Source: Terana coerulea (Eukaryota; Basidiomycota; Agaricomycetes; Polyporales; Phanerochaetaceae). Taken from it: a stretch of 64,000 nt of DNA. This document shows, in pieces, positions 11,189 through 22,217 of this stretch; within the stretch, counting starts at the first letter, position 1, and each line of letters opens with the position of its first letter. The notes under the pieces were generated by a model. It worked only from the letters and a program-made list of their open reading frames with translations, was not told the DNA's origin and ran no database searches. The translations under genes were made by a program, and so were the position numbers. Where the stretch lies: contig JAKOGH010000696.1 in NCBI GenBank assembly GCA_024811115.1, positions 1 through 64,000 on the forward strand, read 5' to 3'.

Positions 11189-12464
11189 ATGTCTTTGCTT
11201 AAAGTCGCTGTGCGACGGGCACCCGTCGGTCCATTGGTACAGACGGTCAACACCTGTCGCACGTCTCTCCACACCATCTCAACATCTTACCCGCTCAAAG
11301 GCCGCACCTCCCCTTCCCGCCAAGCACCGACTGGTTTTGCATCTACTGCTGCAGCGACGGCTTCCCGCATCAACGCTTCTCAGACATTCACCCCAGTTCA
11401 TATGCGCGCGGACATGGAGCACGACGCCGCCGACGCACAAACACCCAAGATACACTCGTTCTTCGAGAAAACGACGGGCACATGGCAGTACGTTCTCGTG
11501 GATCCGAACACGGCTGAAGCTGTAATTGTCGATCCCGTACTGGACTACAACCCAGCGTCGGGCGCTATTTCGACCGAGGCGGCGGACAGGCTGCTTGCGT
11601 TCGTTGAGCAGCAAGGCCTGAAAGTTACTCGCATCCTGTGAGTCTTCTGCGTTATCAGTGTATCACAGTTCTGAGACTTTCCCAGCGAAACGCATGCGCA
11701 CGCGGACCACCTCACTTCTTCTCAATACCTGAAGCGTCGTCTCGGCGGCGAGGCCGCCGTTGGCATCGGCGCACGCATTACACAGGTGCAAAAGACCTTC
11801 GCGCCCAGGTACGGCTTTGAAGATCCCGCGTTGATCGACAACACGTTCGATACATACTTCAGCGACGACGAGGAGTTCAGGCTTGGCGACCTCACATGTC
11901 GTGTTCTGCACCTTCCCGGCCATACACCTGACCATGTTGGCTACGTCTTCGGGAAAGCCGTCTTCACGGGAGACTCCATCTTTAACGTACGCCTCTGCGT
12001 CTATTCTCCTGGGCCCATTCTGAACTGAACTGTGTCTATGCAGCCAGATGTTGGCTCCGCGCGCGTAGACTTCCCAGGCGGAGATGCCCATGATCTCCAT
12101 TCTGTACGTTTACTGCGATGCACCTCCATCCTAGCCGTCTAACCATTCTCTCTCACAGACCATGCAAAAGCTTCTCTCCTTCCCCTCGGACACCCTTCTC
12201 TTTGTGGGACACGACTATCCGCCGACTTCGCGCGCACCCACCACTGCGTTTACAGTTGCGCAACACCGCGCCGTCTGGCATGCCAAGCTCAGCGATGCGC
12301 CCGGGTTTGTGCAGTGGCGGAAAGCGAAAGATGACACTCTGGGCGCGCCGAGGCTCTTGCATCCGTCACTGCAAGTCAACATCCGTGGTGGACGACTGCC
12401 GCCCGCAGATGAGCAGGGAAGGGTGTGGCTGAAGACACCTGTGACGCTACCTAAGGGATGGTGA
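11189..12464 (+). CDS. ETHE1: Persulfide dioxygenase, ETHE1-like, mitochondrial
   Basis: Metallo-beta-lactamase-fold non-haem iron dioxygenase that oxidises glutathione persulfide to sulfite in the mitochondrial matrix. Four exons (11189-11637, 11686-11986, 12044-12103, 12159-12464) give 371 residues. The first 80 or so residues are rich in Arg, Ser and Ala and poor in acids, as in a mitochondrial presequence; the catalytic domain begins near 'KIHSFFEKTTGTWQYVLVD'. Metal ligands are visible in 'ETHAHADH' (H-x-H-x-D-H, across the first splice junction), 'LPGHTPDHVG', 'FTGDSIF' and 'FVGHDYPP'. No break is seen. A TATA motif lies 40-50 nt upstream of the start. It is divergent from a sulfite pump, which would dispose of its product. 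Confidence 0.92.
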
Positions 12465-13238
12465 GCATTGTTAAAGGCAACTTTTTGGGCAGCATTTCTG
12501 GGTTGTCGTGGGTTGGAGGTTGCGGTCACCAACGTGTTGAAACGGCTACATGATTAAACTCAGCAAGCCTCGTTGTGGTTTGCCATGCATTGCAATGACT
12601 ATATTTTCCCTCTCATTACAGTGCTCGCGCACGATCATGTATGCATGGCCATGGATCCAAGGTCGTCGGTCGTTGCCGGGGCGCATGCTTACCCGTTTCG
12701 GAAGATTCGCGGCATTGCAGAGCGTGGGAAAATCTGAATGCGCCACAGGTAGCGCGCCTGAACAAGTTCCTTCAATTGCCCAGTACAGTATCTAGAGGTG
12801 TACTTGCATTCTCCAAGCTCCGTCAGCCCTCCAGCGCGGTGCTGGTTAGCCCGCCAATTTAGCAAGCGAGGCTTCTTATAACTCAGGCTGTCGCAACAAT
12901 TCAACATAACCTACGAAGTACGAGTGGCACCAACAAGTGGCCCTGCGGTTTCGTGCGTGAGTGCTGGCTTTCATACAAATCTACTTACATGTTTAAGGAG
13001 ATTTTCCTTACACTGTTTCACATATGCAGAGCATCCTGCGTCCTGACTCGTGGTAGCGACTTGCAGCGGATAGTCTTGCACCCATCAAGTTAGGGCAGCA
13101 CCGGCAATTAGCACATGTGAGTTAACTCGATGTTACTTTTCAACTTTTCAGCACATGACTCACCACAATCGCAGAGAAAAAGGCGAACGCTGAAGTCAAA
13201 CCAACACCGCCGCATCTGTGCTCCTCGAGCAGCGCAGT
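12465..13238. other. Intergenic, nothing recognised
   Basis: No coding frame with family resemblance and no repeat was seen between the ETHE1-like stop and the MYND-finger gene start. It must hold the 3' end of one and the promoter of the other. Confidence 0.5.
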
Positions 13239-15228
13239 ATGAATGCACCAGGAGCTGCATACTACTCCTCGCCAGAAGACCTGGCCAAGATTGACGAGTT
13301 CAATGAAGAGGTCTTGACGGGTAAACTCTCTGAAAAGGACCTGTTAGATCGAGCCCTTGAAAAGGCTCCTTGCTCCCAGCATCTGCGATTACCGGCATCC
13401 TCATTCGAAATCACATCAACGTTACTGCCCGCACCGCATTATACTATCATCTCGAGCTTAACAAACTTTCCTCCTCGCTTTCCTCAGGAAATGATGGGTT
13501 TTGGGCAACAATTCTCGGCACAGGTCTCATCCATGTTGTGCTCCACATCGTTTTGGACCAGCATCTATGCGGTTTTACAAAAGATGAGCTGTTCAACTAC
13601 CAACGTAGGGACGCTTACACCGCAATTCATAACGAAAACGTCGCATTGGTACGCCACTTCTTGAGCTATGAGAGACAAAAATCACAGTATCTAACGAACT
13701 GACCAACCAGCATTATTCTCTTGGAATTTTCGGCGTACTCAAGAACTGTTTGTGCTATCTCTCCGACAAGTACGAAGCTGGTTGTACCCCTTCGAAGAGG
13801 GCACTCGACGAAATAGACCGCACTCTGCAAAAGCTTCCTCAGCTGTGGCAAAGGTTATGGGACATCAAGACATTGTTTCTGGACCGCCGATCGGAAGTCA
13901 CTGCATACCAAAAGCCGTTCGTGCAGATGATCCATCCGCTACTGTTGCAGATTGTGCGCCGGACCAACGCGCTCCACACGTTACGGTAGGTTTGTCCCGC
14001 CATATCATCAGTGTCTATTGAAATACATTACGCTTAGCAAACCCGCGGTTGGTCCAATAGCGCGCTCACATGCAATGGCGAATGTCCTCCTGGCTCTTTG
14101 GGTATCTGATGATTCTCGGGATGATCGAGTTTCTACGTCGTCCACGTTACTGGACGTCATGATCTCAGGTGAAATGTCAGCAAGCAACCCCGCATTGGAC
14201 GCCTTCTACGAAGACACTATCGCTGGTTTCGTTGGCGCCGCTGACCTTTCCCGAACGTTAGTAGAAGATGTCATCTGGAACTCCACCTACCCGTCTCGGG
14301 CGTCGCACGTGTTGCAGGAAGTCATTCAACTACGATTGTTTATCAGACCAGGACTCAGAATGTTCGATATGGCGATCGCAGAAGAGCGCGCGTTCTTTCG
14401 TACCTGCTTGTCCCTGTGCAGGGCGGTCATCTGTGCGGAGAACCCATTCTCCTCTGGAGACGAGTCCGCCTTTCGACTTGTTTGTTCTTATCTTCTGTGA
14501 GTAACTCCTAGCTCGAATGGGGCCAACTGTACTCACATACGACTCACAAGCGGCACGGTCGTACCACCAGGAAATTATCCCGGCCTTCTCCCCGAACCGA
14601 GCGTACATGCTCTCGTTCCGCTCGTCACAAGATGTGTGGTTTTTACTACGCGTAATGGCGATACAGGATTCATAGGTATGCTTGACCCACTATCGTGACG
14701 GGAGCTTTGGCATGATCTCACGTCATTGTAGGAGAGCTCGAGGCCGTGGTGCAATGCTGTAGCGGGCTGCTTAATGAACACAGCAACGCCCGCACTCGGA
14801 AAGCGGCGATTCCGGAAATCAAGCTACTTCGTCAATCCAGTCGTAAAGCGTGGCAATCGGCGGATGAGCAAGTTCCCAGGCTACTTCGGTCTGACCGCGT
14901 TTGGATGTCCCTGTCACTTGCGTGGCGCGAACTCGGTAGGCGGCTTGAAGTGAACAAGGACAGTACCAATGGACATACCGTGCTCAGCGCAGAGTCGATT
15001 TTCTCGCCGCTCGAGCGGTGCGGCTGGTACGAATGCCTGTGTAGCGTGTACAAGCCTATACATCTACTCAAGGTGTGCAAGGGATGTTGGCGCGTGTCAT
15101 ATTGCAACGCGCGGTGCCAGGCGAAGTAAGCTGAATTGTCTCAATTCATGCTCGCGCGGACTAAGCTGACTTCCTTCCGCAGAGACTGGTCCGAGGGCAA
15201 GCACATGGGAGTATGTCATCGACGGTAA
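13239..15228 (+). CDS. MYND-type zinc finger protein
   Basis: Seven exons can be joined in frame: 13239-13320, 13380-13648, 13711-13985, 14038-14496, 14551-14675, 14732-15125, 15183-15228. The product is about 550 residues. Most of it is a helical region of unknown function ('VVLHIVLDQHLCGFTKDELFN', 'LQKLPQLWQRLWDIKTLFLD', 'MANVLLALWVSDD'). The C-terminus is a MYND finger: C-G-W-Y-E-C, then V-C-K-G-C, Y-C-N-A-R-C, and D-W-S-E-G-K-H-M-G-V-C, with the last His/Cys supplied by the 46-nt final exon. MYND fingers bind proline-rich peptides in partner proteins; proteins of this layout are expanded in agaricomycetes and their role is unknown. The intact frame contrasts with the dead inverted paralogue immediately downstream. 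Confidence 0.8.
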
Positions 15229-15459
15229 CTCGCAATCCCAAACACATCTTCCCTACATAAGCTGTATTTGAGTGTAACATACAATATTCATCAGTACCTT
15301 TCTTCGGCAAGATCTCCACCGCCCTCACGAGCGCGCCTGTGTGTGTGGATTTATCTCCCCACCGACAAACCTTCCCATGTTGGCCCTCCTTCCAGTCTCT
15401 ATCAAAGGCACTCCGAGTCAGAACTTTGCGAAGGTACGAGTATCAAGGTACCATGGCAA

Positions 15460-17310
15460 GACTTACTTCATCCGACATCTTGCGTTGCAGTACGCCACAC
15501 GCCTTGAATGGATGTACCGGTTTGTGGACACTGCAAAGGCAATCACGCCAGCTACAACGTTCGAGCGGCTCGTAAACCCGCTGTGCCTGGGGTCTGACAA
15601 GATGTTCAGTCCCGTGGGTGCTCTCTTCGAGTCGCCTTCCGAGCATCCGCCATGCAGTCGATAGTGGCGCCCACGCCTGGTCGGACTGCAGACCTCTCCG
15701 GATCTCGACATCCGTTGCTTGCCAGAGCTTGCAGCTGAAGCGGCGGAGGAGCCCAATCTTGGGGCTTACTGCATTTCGAGCCTTGAGATGCTCGTTAAGG
15801 AGCGAGCTGCAGCGCATTGCTACGCGCTTCACTCTCCGAGTGTAATAGCGTCTTCGAAAGACCACTTACATGCAAATTCTGCGTTGCGATCACGCGGCGC
15901 CAAGGTAAAGCATAGGGTAATGCATGGGACAAGGGCATGGACCATCGGCTCGGGGGGCACACCAGGATAGTTGTCAACATGGACGATTGTGGCACTGAGC
16001 CTTGAACATGAGTATAGCCAACCTCCTATCGAAAAGGTCGTCACTTACACCAGGTAGATGTCGCATATGAGTTGAAATATTATTTCAGCCTCACGGGAAG
16101 ATTGGCGGCCGAGGCAAATAAGGGACCTGCATAGCGCCAGACATCCACGTAACAAGGCGCGCTCTTCTGGAATCTTCAGATTAATGTATCGATCCGGAGG
16201 CACCAAGTGTACGCGCATCTACACCACATGCATCAGGATGGTTTCTGGATCAGCTTCAGCGCACCACTTCAGGTCAGCGAGGAGCGTCCGGGACAGCTGT
16301 TCTGCACCAATAAAACCGGTTACGGCTTCACGATAGAGGGCATCGAAAGCTGGCGTATCAGCACGCATATTTGCTGACTGCATCACACTGCACAAAAGAT
16401 CGCAGGTGGAGGCCCGTGTCTTTGGGTCACCGATGGCGACCCATAGCGCCAGCAGGATGTTTGGCATACGAGAGTTTTGCGCCTGAGTGACAATGAAAGA
16501 CTGACTACCAGAAGATCACATCAGCAACTGTCCTGGTATAAAGGACTTTTGCGCTTACCGCGTGCGCTCTAACACTGATACGGCCTTCATCATTCGCTCA
16601 AGGAATATCATTGTCCATTGCGAAAAAGGCTTGTGGTATACTGTGACTTGGGATCGAGGATCAAGAAATAGCAGCTTGGCATCCCATATAGCCTGCCATA
16701 GTTGGGGTAACTTCTTCAGAACGAGGTCTACGTCTGCTTGAATCCTTTCCGAAGACGCGTAAGCAGCATTGGCTTGGCATTTGCCTGAGATGTGTTCCAA
16801 GCTTAGCGAAAGAAGACGGAAAATCCAGTGAACGTAGCACTTTCAGGTGCTGTAGATAAGAAGTGGTGTTTGCAACGAAGGTATGCTGCTTACCAATATC
16901 ACACTGTCCTCTGAATCCGGCTCGGGATTGGGACAATTCAACAGCTCTTCCACCGTGAAGCCACATAGCTGTTTGTCCAATATGATGTGAAGAACAGCAG
17001 GGACAAATCTCGTGTCGAGGACAGCGCCCTATACTCCATCATCAAATGGCACATCCAGAGATGCGACGATGAGACTGAGCTCCATGTGAGAGGCCTTCGA
17101 CGTTCGATCCGAGGCGTGGTGTTCAAGAAGAGCGGAAGCGTACTCAGAGTAAGGAATAGGCGAGGATTTTTCATAAAATCCGTCATTGTTCTGAGATTGA
17201 CTCCCCCTGCGCGTAGACGAGCATTCATGCGCTCGACGTGCCGACTCGAATCGCCAAACGCACGATGCTCCGTTTTAGGGCCACTCATGTTCATTGCCGA
17301 AGACAAATAG
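15460..17310 (-). pseudogene. MYND-type zinc finger paralogue, inactivated
   Basis: On the opposite strand every block of the neighbouring MYND gene has a counterpart: 'LHIILDKQLCGFTVEELLN' (about 17000), 'LKKLPQLWQAIWDAKLLFLD' (about 16710), 'MPNILLALWVAIGD' (16467), 'YPGVPPEPMVHALVP' (about 15960) and 'ERCSWRDCLCSVHKPVHPFKAC' (about 15530). Two lesions are visible. TAG at 17031-17029 sits where the intact gene has Trp. A 17-nt deletion near 15500 removes the K-G-C-W-R part of the finger and shifts the frame before 'YCNARC'. The pair is tail to tail, so an inverted duplication followed by decay of this copy is the simplest reading. Confidence 0.75.
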
Positions 17311-18099
17311 CAGCGCTGCTCTTTGATAAGACCTATTCAGTTTGTTCTTCAAGGGACTGTCATTATTTTGTTAGAATTTGCATGTTCATCGACAGCTGAA
17401 CACGTCAGTTTGAGAACAAGAACTCACAAGCGGTCAGCAGGTCAAACAATTGAATTTGGCTGTATCAGTGAATGTTTTCTTTCGCCCTGCGCTTTTAAAA
17501 CCAAACAGCACTCTTCTGGGGGTTTTGGCGGTGGAAAGCCAGCGAAAACTGCGTCACCCGTGGCAGGAATTCCTTAGGGGACATGTTCACTTTGGCATGC
17601 TGGGTAGACGAAGGGGACCGACCCCGTGCAGCTAGATCTACCTACGCATCGTAAGGAGTTTGTAACGACACCTCTAAGAGCACTTGATGGTCACCAGAGG
17701 CCCACTTTCAGGTACCTGGGAATCTGTACTGGAATAAACACCATGCAATTTATACCAGACATGATTAGCATATTCTCATGAATATACAAGACATCCGAGT
17801 AATTTTCCTGTCGGAGTTTGCGCTGCAGTATGCTACCGACCTCTAAAACGTAGCAGGTGTATAGGCGCCAGGTAAGCCCAGCCTTGTTACCCCGTTGAAG
17901 TCCCTATACGAACTTTGCTTACTAGGGCTCACGTGATTTTCATCTACACCCCGATGATCCAAAGTCACCAGACTCTAAAGAGGTTGCTCTGCAGCGCGTC
18001 TTTCAAACTCCGCTTACTATGTTACAAACGGTAACAAGGCGCGAAGCGCGCTGGCTGCGAGCAACCTCTTTACGAGTCGGGAACGAGACTAAGATCTAC
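17311..18099. other. Intergenic; one short promoter-like repeat
   Basis: No gene was recognised. At about 17605-17640 the string GACGAAGGGGACCG followed by AGATCT recurs; the same string lies at about 18726-18765 upstream of the gene at 18915, suggesting a further scrap of that promoter. Confidence 0.4.
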
Positions 18100-18390
18100 C
18101 CACGCTCCTCTTCACACAGCAGCTCATCAAAAAGGGGGAAGCTTATAAGAACTTTCCGCTCTTCCGAGCCATTTCCACTCTCTCCTCTACTCCCAGCGCA
18201 TTCGATTTCGTGAGTAACTTGTCTGCTCTTCTCATCACATTTTGATGCTTGCGCTGCACTTTTGCTGGCGCAGCAAGCCGAGAAAGTCCGACACCGACTA
18301 CGACCAGGTGACATCGAGTGAGCTCCCACAGACGCGCCTGCCGACGCGAGCGCGAGCGTAGCGAAGAAAACAAAGGCTGAGATGGTGAAC
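18100..18390 (+). repeat. Decayed duplicate of the promoter and 5' end of the gene at 18915
   Basis: This stretch parallels 18765-19055: a CT-rich lead with TATAAG (18143-18150 versus 18803-18810), a shared CGCAGCAAGC...AAGTCCGAC segment, then CAGGTGA..TCGAGTGA and GCGAGCGTAGCG. The start codon context 'MFGLLSRSRSK' is not kept and the frame stops early, so no product is expected. Confidence 0.65.
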
Positions 18391-18914
18391 CATAAATAGT
18401 CGTATTCTGTCTTCAACAGCTCGCTGCCTACTGGCCAAATAAGACATATAAGAGTGCTTTATCTCCTCTTCCACCGACAGAACTTCCTGGGCTCTCTCTC
18501 GTACCAATCCCTGTGCAACGCAGTCAAAACAATGCTGACGCAATGGTAGCATGAGACTGTTGTCATACCCACTTTCTATGCCAGTGGCATTTCGCGATGC
18601 AGTACCCAACATGCCACTGTCTTCACGCGACTTATTGGGATATTTTGTGCTGGGAAAAGCAGGCAAGTACATCGCTGATGGAGCAGGAGGTTAGGGGACG
18701 TTCCCGCTTCGGCGCGCTGGATTGACGAAGGGGACCGCCGATCTCCTGTACACGAAGATCTTCCCACGCCCCTCCTCTCCCGGTGACTTGCCAAAACGGG
18801 AACGTATAAGAGCCTCCTGAGCCGTCTACCTCTTTCAACCCTTCCCACCGCTTTCTCTCAGTCCCAGCAGACCACTTCTGCCCGTAACCTGTCCTTTCTT
18901 TCAATCTCTTCACG

Positions 18915-20862
18915 ATGTTTGGGCTGCTCTCCCGCTCGCGCAGCAAGCTGAACAAGTCCGACGTCAACGTCGCTCAGGTGAAACCGAGTGACGCTTCCCC
19001 AGACAAGCCTACCGAGGCGAGTGCGAGCGTAGCGCAGGCGGCGCAGACAGAGAAAGGACCTGAGCCTGTGACGCAGCTTGAGGTACCTGGAGCTGAGGCC
19101 TCTGCGTCTGCAGTGCAGGAGACACCGACAGAGGCACAAGCGGACCCACGACCGTCTGCGTCGATCTACTCTACCGACGTGCCACGAGACGCGCCGACCG
19201 ATGAATCGACCTCTCTCCCACCCGCATCATCCTTAGCAGATGTATCTACCAGCTCACCCCCCCAAGCCGCAGAGTCGTCCGAGTCAGAGGACCAAGTGCC
19301 CGCCTTGAAGCCCATCGTGTCGGAGAAGGAGAACGTACTCCCAAACCCACGTCGTTTCTCCTTCCACCCGCTCTCATTCAAATTCATGAATGGTCAGATG
19401 TCTGGCGAAGAACACAAACCTATTCTCAGCACGGAGCAGGAGCACAAGAAGAAGCTCCAGGTTGCGGAGGACCGTACGAAGCGAGCCGTACGCGTATCGA
19501 GTGCAGACAAGAAGGCGAAGGAGAGCGCGGTGATCGTGCGCACGCTCATAGTTGGACCCTCGGGAATCACGTTGTCCCAAGTTAAGGCGAAGCCCATCTC
19601 GAAACCGAAGGTTGAGAAGGTCAAGTCGCAGCTACTGAAGACGAAGAGCGCGAACCGCGTCATAGCGCAGCTGCGTGCCCTGCCTGCCAGCAACGAACCC
19701 CTCTCCGAGCCGCATGCAGGGCCTGAATACGTTACATTGGGACCGGCGGCACCTATCCACGCGGTGTGTCTCCAGTACACCGACACGGAAGCGGACGCAC
19801 GACACTTCTCCAAGCTCAACCCTGCTACAGAGGCGGCGGAGACCACAGAACGAAGCGTTCCATCGGATGCCGCGAGCGTATACAGCGCATCGATCACACA
19901 ACTCCGGACGATGTTTGACGAGATGGAGTTGGTCAACCTCGTGACTGCGCCTAACATGGGCTTTGGGCAGCCCGGTGACGCGCCTGGGTTGTTCAGCGGT
20001 GCCGTCCCAACGGCTAAGACAGTCATTCAAGGTCTTGAGCAAGTGACGCCGCAGCTCATGGCTCTGGGCTACGCGACAGGCAAGGCTCTACTACCTGACC
20101 ACTCTGGGATCCATCCGCCCACGGACAGGATCTCCGTGCTTACTTGTGAGTACGTTCACTCTCTTGGATGCATTCTATATTAACGGATATGTAGATTGGT
20201 GGGGTTTCGAAGTATGCCTTCCGCCTCCGTCGATAGAGTATCTCAGCAAGGCTCCCTCGATTGCGCACTCGGTCATCAACGTCTTGACCGCTCTATCCGT
20301 CCTGAACGAAGGCGCGCGGGAGATTCTTCCCTTTGTCCGCTACATTTCGTCTTTTATCGACACCGAGTTCAACTTGATCAAGCGCGAAGACCAAGGTAAG
20401 GGTGTCGTCTGCGCTGCCACTTGGTAGGTCCCTTCATTAGTTCCTTACGTTACCGGACGCTGATCGCGACCCAGGCTTATTCCTGTTGCGCTGGTCCCTC
20501 GTCCTTGGGATTTCACACTTGCACCTACCACGGCCACCCAACCCACGCCGGAAGAGGACCCCGCCAAGCCGTCTCTCATTGACAAGCCGGCGTCCCCCGA
20601 CACTTCTTCCGTCGAACTTCCGCCATCTCGTCCAGCTTCTGAATCCCCACCGACTCTTCTTCCGCCCTTGGCCATTCATGAATCGGCGTTTGGCGAACCG
20701 GAGGTCAACACATCTCCACCTGTCGAAGACAGTCCAGTGCACGAGCGCGCCGAGAAGAACGATGACGGCACGCGGTCTGAGTTTCCTGAGGTTGCGATTG
20801 TCCCGCCGACGCCGACATCCGTCCACACAACCTATAGCGCTGAGACTGTCACCGCTGTCTAG
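18915..20862 (+). CDS. Unknown 615-aa Ser/Ala/Pro-rich protein
   Basis: Three exons (18915-20145, 20195-20423, 20475-20862) give one open frame of 615 residues. I do not recognise a family. Residues 1-130 are low-complexity (Ala, Ser, Thr, Pro, Glu). A basic, lysine-rich section follows (about 165-260: 'EHKKKLQVAEDRTKRAVRVS', 'KPKVEKVKSQLLKTKSANR'). The best-conserved-looking, hydrophobic part spans residues 395-500, 'QLMALGYATGKALLPDHSGIHPPTDRISVLTYWWGFEVCLPPPS', then helices. The last 120 residues are again Pro/Ser/Glu-rich and probably disordered. No signal peptide is seen. TATAAG lies about 105 nt upstream. The duplicated 5' region upstream is described separately. Confidence 0.75.
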
Positions 20863-21365
20863 GCTGAAGCTTCTCTTTTCTTTCTTTCCACCGCACTGCA
20901 ATATGATACCACTGGAAACCTGTTGATGATACCTCCACTTGGGCTCCGCCTCGACTCTTTCATTTTTCCCCATTCATTTCTCTTTTCATGACCTGTCACG
21001 ACCATTCACGACTGTCCGCTTTGCCCCTTATCCCTTGTTGATACCCACCCATCGAACTCTACACTTACCTTAGATACTCTAATAGTCCTTTATTCAGAGG
21101 TTGCAGAATCATCCTGTATCTCATGGACAGTCACATTCGTTTCAATACACCATTCCCTCAGCCAGCCTCGAACTCGCGAGCTCCGGGTACGCGTCAGTAG
21201 AGTGATTCTGACGCGTCACGCACTGCACGCGTCATAAGGCGTCTAATTGATTAACTCCATATCTTGTGGCGTGCCCCGGCCCCCCGCCTTCCGCAGTGTC
21301 TTTGCTCTTCTTCCACCGCCATCTCTACCATCCTCTCCCGAACCTCTGCAAACCTTTCACGAAAC
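20863..21365. other. Intergenic, nothing recognised
   Basis: This gap separates the 615-aa protein gene from the inhibitor gene. A CT-rich tract precedes the inhibitor start (about 21290-21360), as is common in fungal core promoters. Confidence 0.5.
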
Positions 21366-21835
21366 ATGTCCGGCAGTGCGTCGCTTGATGTGCATGGCTG
21401 AGTGGGAAAACTGACTTGAGAACCACAGAGTACATAGTCGTATTCAAGAAGACTGCGACTGCAGAGCAGATCAATAAGTATGCGGACGATGTGAATGCCA
21501 ATGGTGCGTTGTCGCGGAGATGCGCTGCTACATAAGCTCCTGCTGACGCGTGATGTGTAGGTGGTCAGATCAAGGACAAGTGGGAGAACGGGTCGCTGTT
21601 GAAGGTAGCTACATTATCTTCTGGTTGTACAAGTATCCTATTAACTCCATCTGTCCCATCGCAGGGCTTCTCCGCGACGATTCCGGAGTCGTACCTCACC
21701 CAGCTACAGTCTCTCGGTGAGGATCTCATCGACTACATCGGTGCGTGCATTCCTCTCTCCCATTCTGCGTCATTTCATCAAGTGCAATTGGTCATCACAG
21801 AGCCCGACAGTACCGTCACTATCCAGTCTTCATGA
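21366..21835 (+). CDS. PBI2: Peptidase inhibitor I9 (PBI2-like proteinase B inhibitor)
   Basis: Small cytosolic/vacuolar inhibitor of subtilisin-type proteinase B, related to subtilase propeptides. Five exons (21366-21375, 21429-21503, 21561-21604, 21665-21740, 21801-21835) give 79 residues, the usual size of the family. The protein reads 'MSGKYIVVFKKTATAEQINKY', '...GGQIKDKWENGSLLKGFSATIPESYLTQLQSLG', ending 'DYIEPDSTVTIQSS'. The K-Y-I-V-V-F-K-K start, the G-F-S-A centre and the I-E-P-D end are hallmarks. The first exon is only 10 nt (start codon plus two codons plus one base). The frame is intact throughout. Confidence 0.92.
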
Positions 21836-22217
21836 AGAGCAGAAAGTCTCTGGATATATATCACATCTACAGTACGTAATCGACTGAAGCAATATGTAAC
21901 AAAGCGGGCAGGATGTATCTTGTACGTGAGCGTGTCGACGACGGAATCATGCCCGTGTACTATAATGTAATCGAGGAAGACGTGCTGCTCTCAGAGTCTC
22001 AACAAATTGCTTGGTGGGAATGGATCAGGTGATGACCGATGAATAATCTACGGCATGGTACAAGTTACAACAAGATCTACGGTGCAAAGCAAGATAGCGG
22101 CGATACGACGACGATGACAGCTGAAGTACAAGATGAGTGCAATACCTACGGATGATGGTCAATAAAGCATCACGAACGAGACAAAGACGTGCATCGGACA
22201 GAACTACAGTGGTTGGC

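Noticed and set aside
15280..15664. Plus-strand frame after the MYND gene ('MLALLPVSIKGTPSQNF')
   Set aside because: Largely antisense to the dead MYND paralogue and without recognised features; not enough to call a gene.
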